Below are positions 22,394-29,948 of a stretch of 64,000 nucleotides of DNA, one piece after another (the stretch's first letter is position 1; each line of letters starts with the position of its first letter). The stretch covers positions 21,145 through 85,144 of the IMG/VR virus record IMGVR_UViG_3300045740_000123, one strand, 5' to 3'. Origin of the DNA: a virus. Both the position numbers and the translations under genes were made by a program. The notes beneath the pieces are model-generated. The model had not been told where the DNA came from. It saw nothing but the letters and a program-made list of their open reading frames with translations, and did not search any database.

Positions 22394-22851
22394 TTAAGCA
22401 TTGTCGTTATTGTGAGCAGGATAAACCTTCTGCTCACTTTTCTCCACACCCACATACAACTGATCGTTTAAGTAACAAATGCAAAGACTGTGTCAGTGTT
22501 TACAACAAACTTCGACATTCAAAAAGAACCAGAAAAGAACTGGATTTAATCAATGCAAAACGAAGAGCAAACAGAAACACATGGAAAACCGATAGGAAAA
22601 AACATTTCAAAAGAGCATATGGAATTACTGTTGAAGACTATGAGGTAATGCTGGTTAACCAAAATAGTGTTTGCAAGATTTGCAATAAACCATGCAAGTC
22701 AGGTAAAAGTTTAGCTGTTGATCATTGCCATGAAACCGGAAAGGTCCGAGGTTTACTGTGTGCAAAATGCAACACAAATCTTGGACGTATCGAAGCATAC
22801 CTTCGTGATCCTAAACCATGGGATGATTATCTTAAATCCTACGAACCTTAA
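22390..22851 (+). CDS. HNH endonuclease of the endonuclease VII type, at thyX 3' end
   Basis: 153 residues. N-terminal zinc knuckle (CRYCEQDKPSAHFSPHPH; CKDCVS), basic linker, then the core CKICNKPCKSGKSLAVDHCH followed by KVRGLLCAKCNTNLG, the pattern of recombination endonuclease VII-like homing enzymes. Starts inside the thyX stop. Related genes here are at 40769 and 42585. With the displaced thyX end downstream it looks like the agent of that rearrangement. Confidence 0.9.
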   Translation: MIKHCRYCEQDKPSAHFSPHPHTTDRLSNKCKDCVSVYNKLRHSKRTRKELDLINAKRRANRNTWKTDRKKHFKRAYGITVEDYEVMLVNQNSVCKICNKPCKSGKSLAVDHCHETGKVRGLLCAKCNTNLGRIEAYLRDPKPWDDYLKSYEP

Positions 22852-22870
22852 CCATTACCACTAATCACCC

Positions 22871-23086
22871 ATGCCCGTAACAACAATCAAACGCTGTCAA
22901 TATGAATCCGAGTGGTGGTGGACAGTTGAAGACTGCGTTGCCGAGTACGACGTAGAGCCTGGCTCTGGCCTCACCATCAAGTATCACGACGACAATGATC
23001 AAGTGGGTGAGATAAAGCTAAGCCTTAGCAAGGAAGACGCTCTTCTCATTCGTGATGCAATCAATCAGCTTTATCCGCCCTCTTAG
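22871..23086 (+). CDS. Small phage protein within the thyX insertion
   Basis: 71 residues (RCQYESEWWWTVEDCVAEYD...; SLSKEDALLIRDAINQLY). Leader CATTACCACTAATCACCC precedes it, like the copies before 23106 and 24558. Its position between thyX and the displaced thyX end places it inside the inserted segment. Function unknown. Confidence 0.7.
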   Translation: MPVTTIKRCQYESEWWWTVEDCVAEYDVEPGSGLTIKYHDDNDQVGEIKLSLSKEDALLIRDAINQLYPPS

Positions 23087-23105
23087 CCGCTTCTACTAAT
23101 CACCT

Positions 23106-23342
23106 ATGACACAACAACATCCCATCACCCCGTCTAACCTTTCACCACAAGCCTGGGTTGTATTAGAAGCAGCCTATCAAGCACCTGACGGTAGGAACGC
23201 CACTCGCCAATGCGTTGCCGCCGCCCTGCGAGCTGCTGCGAATGAATTGGGCTATCGCATCATCTACGACGACGGTGACACCGAGTACAGGATTGATGTC
23301 ACTGATCTGCTAGCCATTGCCGCCGAGCTTGAAGCCCAGTAG
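23106..23342 (+). CDS. Cyanophage small-protein family (MTQQHPITP plus AALRAAANEL)
   Basis: 78 residues. Starts MTQQHPITPSNLSPQAWVV like 20326 and 24558 but continues with CVAAALRAAANELG and LLAIAAELEAQ, the module seen at 25068 (CVATTLRAAADQ, LLAIADELETQ). So two families share interchangeable start modules. I associate both with Synechococcus phages. Function unknown. Confidence 0.75.
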   Translation: MTQQHPITPSNLSPQAWVVLEAAYQAPDGRNATRQCVAAALRAAANELGYRIIYDDGDTEYRIDVTDLLAIAAELEAQ

Positions 23343-23356
23343 TCACCTTCACTTCT

Positions 23357-23590
23357 ATGTCTGACAAGAAATCAACCAAGAAAATCGAGCGTTACAAGCT
23401 CGAAGCAGCATTCGTCTCCCTGGCGGACTACGACGTAACCACCAAAGGCGACGACTTCATGGAAGTGTCCATGTGGCACAACGGTGAGGGCTTCGATGTC
23501 ATCGTCAACAGCAATGGCGAACAACGCTTTTGCCTGACATGGGGGCAGTACAAGGCGCTCAAGACGCTCGTAAAAGAGCTGGACGGCTAA
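23357..23590 (+). CDS. Small phage protein, unknown function
   Basis: 77 residues (KIERYKLEAAFVSLADYD...; NGEGFDVIVNSNGEQRFC), a likely beta-sheet protein with a helical end. Last gene of the segment inserted between thyX and its displaced 3' end. Leader ACTTCT before ATG, no Shine-Dalgarno. Confidence 0.7.
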   Translation: MSDKKSTKKIERYKLEAAFVSLADYDVTTKGDDFMEVSMWHNGEGFDVIVNSNGEQRFCLTWGQYKALKTLVKELDG

Positions 23591-23616
23591 GCCCAGTAGT
23601 CACCTTCCCTAAATGA

Positions 23617-23745
23617 ATCCACTACCTTGATCTCCGCTGCTCCAATGGAACTCAACTCGAGCACCAACAAATTGCCAGAGCAATCAGAAAAATCTTCTGT
23701 GAACAATTCCCAATCATTGGAGAAGCTGTGTTCTCAGCAGATTAA
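23617..23745 (+). pseudogene. thyX: Displaced original 3' end of thyX
   Basis: In one frame after an in-frame TGA, 42 codons and TAA read IHYLDLRCSNGTQLEHQQIA, then RAIRKIFCEQFPIIGEAVFS and AD. The intact thyX ends IHYLQVRTDPSTQLEHRQIA ... KKIFCQQFPIIGEAVFS. Identity is about 70% over the whole tail. There is no start codon, so it is a leftover end separated from its gene by about 1.2 kb of inserted genes. Confidence 0.9.
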
Positions 23746-23917
23746 TGACTTGATTGAAAAGTACGAGGAGCCCGAGCAAGCCCGTCAGTTTTTAATGAAG
23801 GCTGGCGTCATTGATGAAGACGGTAATCTAATGCCTCCATGCCAAAAGACCCCAGAGAAAACTCAGGGGCCATTGGATGAATGGAGATCAGAAGGTCGCG
23901 GCGCTTTGTTTTTTTAA
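23645..23917 (+). CDS. Small phage protein overlapping the thyX remnant
   Basis: Frame open from TTG 23627; ATG 23645 or GTG 23699 are plausible starts. The part beyond the remnant (INDLIEKYEEPEQARQFLM, AGVIDEDGNLMPPC) looks like a real small protein. Before the rearrangement it probably overlapped the thyX end, as many gene pairs do here. Start uncertain; function unknown. Confidence 0.5.
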   Translation: MELNSSTNKLPEQSEKSSVNNSQSLEKLCSQQINDLIEKYEEPEQARQFLMKAGVIDEDGNLMPPCQKTPEKTQGPLDEWRSEGRGALFF

Positions 23918-24004
23918 TTCAGTAACAGCATGCTTGGACTCCACATCCTTGCGCGTCTGCTTCTTCCGTTTGTCTACCAGGTAGACGATCAGTGCTTTGT
24001 TCAT
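23888..24004 (-). CDS. 38-residue basic protein
   Basis: ATG 24004 to TGA 23888: MNKALIVYLVDKRKKQTR, then a lysine-rich helix. Its start overlaps the stop of the DUF4278 gene (ATGA), so the two form a minus-strand pair inside the plus-strand arm. It overlaps the 3' end of the plus-strand gene before it by 30 bases. Confidence 0.45.
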   Translation of the reverse strand: MNKALIVYLVDKRKKQTRKDVESKHAVTELKKQSAATF

Positions 24005-24153
24005 TTGATTTGACCTCCGGTGACAAAGGGAAAGTAGCAAACGTTACGGTAGGTCAGACAGAGCCAGGGACGGTGGGCTAAGTTCCACCAGGCTTTGTCT
24101 GCCTTGGCCTGATCCTCTTGGTTGTATTTGCAACCACGATACGTTAACGTCAT
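24001..24153 (-). CDS. DUF4278-like protein (cyanobacterial family)
   Basis: 50 residues from ATG 24153. Starts MTLTYRGCKYNQ and repeats LTYRNVCYFPF near the end; MxLTYRGxxY at both ends is the hallmark of DUF4278, a family I know mainly from cyanobacteria and their phages. Function unknown. An upstream in-frame ATG at 24225 would overlap the divergent gene and is rejected. Good evidence for a cyanobacterial host. Confidence 0.8.
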   Translation of the reverse strand: MTLTYRGCKYNQEDQAKADKAWWNLAHRPWLCLTYRNVCYFPFVTGGQIK

Positions 24154-24183
24154 GGGTTTTGTATCTATTGATACGGAAACTAT

Positions 24184-24534
24184 ATGACGATTGATGTATA
24201 TGATGTCGTTCACCTGGTAACACAACTCAAAAGTTTAATGAAAGGTTTTGGTTCAACTCAACAACCAACAAAGTCAGCAGCGTATTGGATAGCTGCTTAT
24301 GCCAAAGACAACGAAGATGAACCACTTGGTGTGGTTAAGAAAGTCTTGACCTATAAACCAGGACAGGACAAAGAACTCTTGATGATTCGTTACTGCAATT
24401 CAGTAATGAAAATCAACCGAAACATATGGGAGATGTTGGTCCACCAAGGACCAACTGAGATTCCAGACTCTGGTGACCAAATTGTTTTACGATTATCCAG
24501 GGAAAAGTTCAAGGGTTCTGCTCAAGTAAACTGA
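24184..24534 (+). CDS. Phage protein, unknown function
   Basis: 116 residues (MTIDVYDVVHLVTQLKSLM...), mixed beta/helix, no motif. Divergent from the DUF4278 gene with a 30-base gap that must hold both start signals. The next gene starts 23 bases after its stop. Confidence 0.65.
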   Translation: MTIDVYDVVHLVTQLKSLMKGFGSTQQPTKSAAYWIAAYAKDNEDEPLGVVKKVLTYKPGQDKELLMIRYCNSVMKINRNIWEMLVHQGPTEIPDSGDQIVLRLSREKFKGSAQVN

Positions 24535-24557
24535 CTAGCCATTACCACTAATCACCC

Positions 24558-24908
24558 ATGACACAACAACATCCCATCACCCCACCGCAGGAGCTGATTG
24601 AACAATGGGTGGACGAGTACATACATACCAAGCCAGACTGCACTGCTCCGCAGCTTGTTGCCGCCCGCTCCGCCCAATGGGGCGCAGACCAAGAGCTGGA
24701 GGCGTGCTGTGAGTGGCTGGAGCAGCAGACTCTGTGTGGCCACCAAGACTTGCTTCCTTCATTCCGCGCCGCCCGCCGCCCCAAGCCGCCGAACTTGAAG
24801 GAACAGGCGCTTGAAATCGTGAGGAAAACTCCAGTCAACAGCGCCGCACTTTATTCCTATGAGCACGTAGAAATCATCCGCCGTGCACTGGAGCAACTCA
24901 ATGACTGA
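24558..24908 (+). CDS. Cyanophage small-protein family (MTQQHPITP type), copy 2
   Basis: 116 residues with the full module order: MTQQHPITPPQELIEQWVD, WGADQELEACCEWLEQQ, RRPKPPNLKEQALEIV, IIRRALEQLND. The first 25 bases of the gene are identical to those at 20326 and 23106. High GC locally. Overlaps the next gene by 8 bases, as at 20666. Function unknown. Confidence 0.75.
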   Translation: MTQQHPITPPQELIEQWVDEYIHTKPDCTAPQLVAARSAQWGADQELEACCEWLEQQTLCGHQDLLPSFRAARRPKPPNLKEQALEIVRKTPVNSAALYSYEHVEIIRRALEQLND

Positions 24909-25053
24909 ACTACAGCACACTGACGAGGATCTTGATGAGTTTGCCACCTTCTGGTGGCGACCGGAAACAGATGACCTCACCGTTGCCACAGCAATCGAAA
25001 ACGGCCAAATGACGGCGTTTGTTAGGGCTGTAGCTACATGGCTTACCGAATAG
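24901..25053 (+). CDS. 50-residue acidic protein
   Basis: ATG 24901 to TAG 25053: MTELQHTDEDLDEFATFWWR, then a helix (AFVRAVATWLTE). The 8-base overlap with the family gene upstream copies the arrangement at 20666. I recall similar FW-rich starts in Synechococcus phages. Function unknown. Confidence 0.6.
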   Translation: MTELQHTDEDLDEFATFWWRPETDDLTVATAIENGQMTAFVRAVATWLTE

Positions 25054-25067
25054 TCGCTTCCACTTCT

Positions 25068-25313
25068 ATGTCTGATCTTTCACCCGCTGCAGAAGCAGTT
25101 CTAAATGCCTACATGGATAACTGTGGCTGGCTAGATGGCCCTCTGCAAAGGGATTATCAATGCGTTGCCACCACCCTGCGAGCTGCTGCGGATCAGGTGG
25201 TGCCGGAGGAGCCGCTTTACGGGGGTGATCAGCGCTGGATGTTTGAGCGCGATGCCCGCCAGGATTGTCGTAAGAAACTCCTCGCAATCGCTGATGAGCT
25301 TGAAACCCAGTAG
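25068..25313 (+). CDS. Cyanophage small-protein family (LSPAAEAVLNA type)
   Basis: 81 residues from ATG 25068 (MSDLSPAAEAVLNAYMDN, CVATTLRAAADQVVPEEP, LLAIADELETQ). I recognise this layout from Synechococcus phage and cyanobacterial small proteins; no function known. An upstream ATG at 25038 overlaps the previous gene and is less likely. Shares its end module with 23106. Confidence 0.75.
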   Translation: MSDLSPAAEAVLNAYMDNCGWLDGPLQRDYQCVATTLRAAADQVVPEEPLYGGDQRWMFERDARQDCRKKLLAIADELETQ

Positions 25314-25682
25314 TCACCTTTATTAAAAGCTAAGCCGTGTGTGGAACCACGGCTCTATGCTCTCCAGCTCAGACCAAGCTTCACGAGGCAAGGCCCTGAC
25401 CGTTGCTGGTTACGGGTAACGCCCATGAAGTACAAAGGGCTTCCAAATCCTACATAAATGTTTTATATTTGCACTGGTTCTGCAGACCACTCGTGGCCAC
25501 GAGTTAACCAGGAGGTGCAGAGTGGAAGCTGCACCTTTGACAAAAACGATGAAGCAAGCTGGGGAGTAAGGGCCGACCCTTACTTAAAATCCGTGAACGG
25601 GATCCCTAGCCCTTCATCACTGGACCTGAGCAAGTCCATAAACTACTCATAAGCTCAGCTTATCAATCAACTCAACTCAACC
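25314..25682 (+). other. 369-bp mostly non-coding gap
   Basis: No strong gene. A hairpin CCGTG-TGTGGAAC-CACGG lies at about 25336-25353. A ten-codon frame (25427-25456) and the 64-codon frame 25458-25652 are the only candidates. The CAATCAACTCAACTCAACC leader of the next gene ends the gap. Confidence 0.5.
25458..25652 (+). CDS. Doubtful small protein
   Basis: 64 codons from ATG 25458 (MFYICTGSADHSWPRVNQE...). Composition is acceptable but no leader, motif or neighbour supports it. It may be a chance frame in a non-coding stretch. Confidence 0.25.
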   Translation: MFYICTGSADHSWPRVNQEVQSGSCTFDKNDEASWGVRADPYLKSVNGIPSPSSLDLSKSINYS

Positions 25683-26453
25683 ATGAAACTTCTCAAGTTC
25701 TCCAAAGGCAATGGGAAGCTCAGCAACCGTCTGATCTTTAGCTTGCCTGCTGGCTACTCATGCCCACACGCTGGTGTGTGCAAGACCTTTGCTGATCGCA
25801 CCACTGGTGCCATCACTGACCTGCCTCAGTACACAGGTGTGACAGCTGAACGGGACTTCCGTTGCTTTGCTGCCATGGCAGAGGTACGGCCTAACGTACG
25901 GGAAGCACGTTGGCACAATTGGGATCTGCTGCGTGAAACCATTCACATGAATGGGAATCAAGCCATGTTGATCCGTGATCTGATCGACCTCTCACTCTTG
26001 ATGCAGCCGCCGAAAGATCTGATCCGCATCCATGAGTCTGGTGACTTCTGGACTGAGAACTACATGAAGGCTTGGATGATGGTTGCTCAAGGCAGACCCG
26101 AGCAGAGGTTCTATGCCTACACCAAATCCCTTGGGATGTGGTACAACCTGCGTGACATGATCCCATCCAACTTCTATCTCACTGCATCGCACGGTGGTAC
26201 GCTCGACTACTTGATGGACAAGTATCCTGAGGTATTCACCAGGGTTGCTCACGTTGTGTACACAGAAGAACAAGCCGCAGAGCTTGGTCTTGAGATTGAC
26301 CATGACGACAGCCACTGCCTTGGCGACAAGCCCTTCGCACTGCTGGTCCATGGCTCCCAGAGGGCTGGCTCTGAGGCAAGCAAGGCCCTTGCTCAACGTA
26401 AGAAGGATGGTGGATTTGTGGGATACAACAAAGCAAAACAGAAGACAACTTGA
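25683..26453 (+). CDS. GP88-domain phage protein
   Basis: 256 residues. The start KLLKFSKGNGKLSNRLIFSL followed by PAGYSCPHAGVCKTFADR matches the 'gene product 88' domain found in many phages (N.KL...FSLPAG.TCP.A..C). Further conserved-looking parts: RIHESGDFWTENYMKAWMMV and FYAYTKSLGMW. Function unknown; the cysteines could bind metal. Preceded by CAACTCAACTCAACC; followed by a terminator. Confidence 0.75.
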   Translation: MKLLKFSKGNGKLSNRLIFSLPAGYSCPHAGVCKTFADRTTGAITDLPQYTGVTAERDFRCFAAMAEVRPNVREARWHNWDLLRETIHMNGNQAMLIRDLIDLSLLMQPPKDLIRIHESGDFWTENYMKAWMMVAQGRPEQRFYAYTKSLGMWYNLRDMIPSNFYLTASHGGTLDYLMDKYPEVFTRVAHVVYTEEQAAELGLEIDHDDSHCLGDKPFALLVHGSQRAGSEASKALAQRKKDGGFVGYNKAKQKTT

Positions 26454-26466
26454 AGAACCTTGACGG

Positions 26467-26508
26467 GAATGAAAGATCGGATAGCATCTGTCCGTCTTTC
26501 ATTCTTTT
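26467..26508 (+). terminator. Rho-independent terminator
   Basis: GAATGAAAGA pairs with TCTTTCATTC, with CGGA/TCCG inside, followed by TTTT. It separates the GP88 gene from the DNA polymerase unit; the next ATG (26509) directly follows the T-run. Confidence 0.8.
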
Positions 26509-26736
26509 ATGTCTTACATCATTGCCACTTGGAAAAATGGCAGGCCATTTGCCATTACTGCGGCAACCACTCAATTCGAATTAATTCCGTTAGATTCAGA
26601 TGTAGCACTTAACAAGATCTTCTCTCATCCCTACAGGGCTGGAGCACAACAGATCTTGTCTTGGATTAATAAAAATGACACGGACCTTGCCACTGAACAA
26701 CTCGAAGTTCGAGATGAAGCCCAGTTCCGTAAATGA
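26509..26736 (+). CDS. Small phage protein before DNA polymerase
   Basis: 75 residues (MSYIIATWKNGRPFAITAA...), ending in an acidic helix. It overlaps the polymerase gene by 23 bases, so the two are probably coupled. No family recognised. Confidence 0.65.
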   Translation: MSYIIATWKNGRPFAITAATTQFELIPLDSDVALNKIFSHPYRAGAQQILSWINKNDTDLATEQLEVRDEAQFRK

Positions 26737-28540
26737 CAAGTGGTATGTCTTTGACATTGAGACGGATGGACTTTATGACAAAGCTTCCAAAGTTCACTGC
26801 ATTGTCCTCTATGAGGTCAACAGTAACAGCGTTTTGTCTTTTGGTCCTGACGGCATTGACAATGCTCTTGAGTATCTGCGTAACGCTGATGTTCTTATTG
26901 GGCATAACATCTGCTTTTACGACATCCCAGTCTTAAAGAAATTATTCCCAGACTTTGAAACTAAAGCACGCATCATCGACACTCTCATTTGTTCACGTTT
27001 GATCTGGCCCAAGGAGGTTCTCTATGAGCTTGACATCGAACAATATCCGGAAGTTCCAAAGGCAAACCGTGGATCCCCATCACTTAAGGCATGGGGATGG
27101 CGATTGGCCAGTCATAAAATCGACTTCAAGGACTTCACGGAATACTCCCAGGAGATGCTCGACTACTGCATCCAGGACGTGGCAGTTACCTTTAACCTAT
27201 GGCAACTCATTGCTTCTCAAAACTATGCAGACTCCGCCCTTCTCTTGGAGCATGACTTTGCTCTGGCGATTAACCGACAAATTAGATCAGGTGTTCCTTT
27301 CGATTTGGATGCTGCTCTTGATTTGGTGGATGGCCTCCGAGCAAAAGAAGCAGAACTTGAAGCACACCTAAAACAAATCTTCCCACCAATCAAACATGAA
27401 ACAACATTCATTCCAAAAGTAAATAATAAAAATCGTGGTTATGTCAAAGGAGAACCTTTCACTAAGGTCAGCTATGAAGAGTTCAATCCTGGATCTCGTC
27501 AGCAGATTGCTGATCGACTGCGCAAAAAGTACGGATGGACTCCAGAGAAAACAACTGAGAAAGGAAATCCAAGTATTGATGATGAAGTATTAGAACGGCT
27601 TCCGTATCCAGAAGCTAAGCCATTGGCAGAATATATGTTGATTAAGAAACGTCTTGGTCAAATTGCTGATGGTAACAATGCTTGGATCAAACTATTCAAC
27701 AACGACACTGGTCGTGTACACGGCGACCTTATTACTAACGGTTGCATTACTGGGCGCTGTGCACACCGCAATCCAAACATGGGTCAGGTCCCAGCAGGTT
27801 ACTCCCCTTATGGAAAAGAGTGCCGAAGTTTGTTCGTTCCTCCTGACGGGTGGGATCTCATTGGCATTGACGCTAAAGCACTTGAGCTACGTTGCCTTGC
27901 TGGATATCTCGCCTACTGGGATGATGGTGAATACGCAAAGCTGGTAACAGATGAATCAATTGATATCCATACCTACAACCAAAAACAATTTGGTGTAGAG
28001 ACCAGGGACATCAGCAAGCGTTTGCTCTATGGCATGCTCTATGGATGCGGCTCTGTAAAAGCTGGATCAATCATTGATCCCAATCTTAAAGATGAAGATG
28101 AACTGCGCATTCTTGGTCGTGATGCCATCGATGGTTTTATGCGTGGGGTGCCTGCACTAAAAGCACTCAAGATGGAAATCGATAAAACCATTGGCCTACG
28201 TGGTTATCTCATTGGTCTTGATCGTCGTCAGTTGTATTGTCGTTCTGCATTTAAAGGACTAAATGTATTACTGCAATCAGCGGGCGCTATCTTAATGAAG
28301 CAAGTTGTTATTAACATCCAGAACAACATCAAAACAAACCTTGGTTTGGAATACGATCACGACTGGCAACAACTGTTGATGGTGCATGATGAAGTGCAGC
28401 TAGCTTGCAAACCTGAATACACCGAAGCCATCCGGGAGCAGGCCATGCTTGCTTTCCCGCAAGCACAGGAATTCTTTGGATTCCGTTGCAGTATTGAGGG
28501 GGATTCCAGGGTAGGATCCGACTGGTCGCAGACCCACTGA
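26714..28540 (+). CDS. DNA polymerase I family, T7-like, with 3'-5' exonuclease
   Basis: 608 residues from ATG 26714 (an earlier in-frame start at 26675 lies inside the previous gene). Exonuclease: DIETDGL near 14, LIGHNICFYD, and YCIQDVAVT. Polymerase: motif A IGIDAKALELRCLAGYLA (as T7 DASGLELRCLA), motif B RDISKRLLYGMLYGCG, motif C LLMVHDEVQLA with catalytic His-Asp-Glu. Replicates the phage genome. Length is a little under T7 gp5 (704). It overlaps the next gene by one base. Confidence 0.95.
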   Translation: MKPSSVNDKWYVFDIETDGLYDKASKVHCIVLYEVNSNSVLSFGPDGIDNALEYLRNADVLIGHNICFYDIPVLKKLFPDFETKARIIDTLICSRLIWPKEVLYELDIEQYPEVPKANRGSPSLKAWGWRLASHKIDFKDFTEYSQEMLDYCIQDVAVTFNLWQLIASQNYADSALLLEHDFALAINRQIRSGVPFDLDAALDLVDGLRAKEAELEAHLKQIFPPIKHETTFIPKVNNKNRGYVKGEPFTKVSYEEFNPGSRQQIADRLRKKYGWTPEKTTEKGNPSIDDEVLERLPYPEAKPLAEYMLIKKRLGQIADGNNAWIKLFNNDTGRVHGDLITNGCITGRCAHRNPNMGQVPAGYSPYGKECRSLFVPPDGWDLIGIDAKALELRCLAGYLAYWDDGEYAKLVTDESIDIHTYNQKQFGVETRDISKRLLYGMLYGCGSVKAGSIIDPNLKDEDELRILGRDAIDGFMRGVPALKALKMEIDKTIGLRGYLIGLDRRQLYCRSAFKGLNVLLQSAGAILMKQVVINIQNNIKTNLGLEYDHDWQQLLMVHDEVQLACKPEYTEAIREQAMLAFPQAQEFFGFRCSIEGDSRVGSDWSQTH

Positions 28541-28803
28541 TGGATTACCTTGACATCACCAAAGTAGAGCAGTGTCCGGCCTGTGAAGTCAGCTGGATTC
28601 ATTCCTATATTCCTCAAGAATCAATCGATAAAGGTTATTATTCACCTGATTCGAAATTCTTTAGCCGTGTTATTGGTGTGGAGTATTTGGGCACTGACCG
28701 TGTTAATCATTATCAGTGTCCTGATTGTGGTAAATGTTGGAATCGAAAAGGTGAGATGATTGAAGTTAAACATAAACCAGTTGATCTCTCGTCCTTGAGG
28801 TAA
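28540..28803 (+). CDS. Zinc-ribbon protein coupled to DNA polymerase
   Basis: 87 residues. Two CxxC pairs: QCPACEVSW near the start and YQCPDCGKCWN near 65, a zinc ribbon. Start overlaps the polymerase stop (TGATG). A replication accessory or nucleic-acid-binding role is likely from position only. Its 3' end overlaps pseudoknot copy 3. Confidence 0.7.
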   Translation: MDYLDITKVEQCPACEVSWIHSYIPQESIDKGYYSPDSKFFSRVIGVEYLGTDRVNHYQCPDCGKCWNRKGEMIEVKHKPVDLSSLR

Positions 28804-28819
28804 GACGTTAAACTGCCTC
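28790..28819 (+). promoter_or_regulatory. Pseudoknot leader element, copy 3 (SSB leader)
   Basis: Stem 1 CGTC (28790-28793) with GACG (28804-28807); stem 2 GAGGTA (28797-28802) with TGCCTC (28814-28819), including one U-G pair; conserved TTAAAC between. It begins inside the end of the zinc-ribbon gene and lies 21 bases before the SSB start. Confidence 0.7.
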
Positions 28820-28840
28820 TCACACAAACTGTTTGAATCC

Positions 28841-29653
28841 ATGAACCAAGTCTTTGTTTGCGCTGAAACTACTGAACAGCCCCGCGAGGTTTACACCTCA
28901 GCAACCTCAACTGCAATTCGATGCAATGTAATGTTGCCTCCTGTTGGCAACAAAGCAGCAACACCAATCGAACTTAACGTCTACGGCAAAAACTCTGAGC
29001 GTTTTGCACGTACACCTAAGGGTTCTCAGATTTACATCCATGGTGCAAAGCTTCGTTTTGATCTAGAGACCAGGACTTATTCGTTGCATGGTGGCATCAT
29101 TGCTCCTGTTAACGAATCTTTCCCCATCTTTAATACAGTCATCCTCTCTGGACGCTGCGTTAAAGACATCAGTCAAGATGATTCGCGTGCCTTTAAGGCA
29201 ACGGCTGATGGCCTGATGATCTGCAATCAAACCCTCTCCGTTAACACCGGACGTAATCAAGCAGATCTCTTTAACTTCTACGCCATCAACTCAACAGATG
29301 ACAAGTTAAACAATGCAGAACTGCTTGTTAACTTCACCCGTAAGGGCACTGGTCTGACGATCCAAGGTCGTCTGGTTACAGATTCCTGGACGGATAAAGA
29401 AACCAAGGAACGTCGTATTGCAACCAAGATTCAATTGGTTTCGATGACGCTTGCTCCCAAGGTGGGAGATGGTGCTGCCAAAACGGTAACCAATCAGACA
29501 ACCGTGACCTCTGATGACAAAGTAACCTCCCTCTGGGGTGGTCGCCGTGCAGAAGAAGCTGGTGACCCATGGACCCAGGCATCTGGTGGTGGTCTGCCTG
29601 ATCTGCCAGGTCACTACGGTGCAGCACCAGATATGGAAGAGGTTCCATTCTGA
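28841..29653 (+). CDS. Single-stranded DNA-binding protein
   Basis: 270 residues, apparently two OB folds. First: IELNVYGKNSERFARTPKGS and YIHGAKLRFDLETRTYSL. Second (about 95-200): NTVILSGRCVKDI, NNAELLVNFTRKG and LTIQGRLVTDSWTDKET, the pattern of bacterial-type SSB. A disordered linker ends in the acidic tip DMEEVPF. Binds single-stranded DNA during replication, next to polymerase and Gp157-like genes. Its leader holds pseudoknot copy 3, reminiscent of the autoregulatory pseudoknot before T4 gene 32. Confidence 0.85.
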   Translation: MNQVFVCAETTEQPREVYTSATSTAIRCNVMLPPVGNKAATPIELNVYGKNSERFARTPKGSQIYIHGAKLRFDLETRTYSLHGGIIAPVNESFPIFNTVILSGRCVKDISQDDSRAFKATADGLMICNQTLSVNTGRNQADLFNFYAINSTDDKLNNAELLVNFTRKGTGLTIQGRLVTDSWTDKETKERRIATKIQLVSMTLAPKVGDGAAKTVTNQTTVTSDDKVTSLWGGRRAEEAGDPWTQASGGGLPDLPGHYGAAPDMEEVPF

Positions 29654-29895
29654 TGACAACTCCAACTCACGATCAATTCACTCTGCTCTACGAAGATGAA
29701 GACACCAAGGTTCTTCATGAATTCAAAGGGGTCGTCGCTGACGATGTGATTCAACACATGATTGATTTCCTCAAAGGGTGTGGGTACATGGAAGGCAGCA
29801 TCTTTGAAACCATGAAGGAGCTGTCTGAGATGTACTTCGATTCATTAAGTACTCAGCAGTACGTGATGAAATGGGACAAGACTGAGGCAGAATGA
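29653..29895 (+). CDS. Small acidic phage protein
   Basis: 80 residues (MTTPTHDQFTLLYEDEDTK...), acidic with a helical end. Overlaps the SSB stop by one base (TGATG). Family not recognised; a replication-region accessory by position. Confidence 0.7.
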   Translation: MTTPTHDQFTLLYEDEDTKVLHEFKGVVADDVIQHMIDFLKGCGYMEGSIFETMKELSEMYFDSLSTQQYVMKWDKTEAE

Positions 29896-29899
29896 GGCC

Positions 29900-29927
29900 A
29901 CGTCCTGGGATGACGTTAAACTCATCC
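29900..29927 (+). promoter_or_regulatory. Pseudoknot leader element, copy 4
   Basis: Stem 1 ACGTC (29900-29904) with GACGT (29912-29916); stem 2 GGAT (29908-29911) with ATCC (29924-29927); TAAACTC linker. Same conserved stem 1 and loop, shorter stem 2. It lies 21 bases before ATG 29949, which supports that start over the longer frame from 29892. Confidence 0.65.
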
Positions 29928-29948
29928 ACCTCTGACTACGAAACAACC

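Noticed and set aside
26714-28540. Unusual polymerase motif A (DAKALELR)
   Set aside because: It matches T7 polymerase (DASGLELRCLA) closely, so it is normal for this branch.
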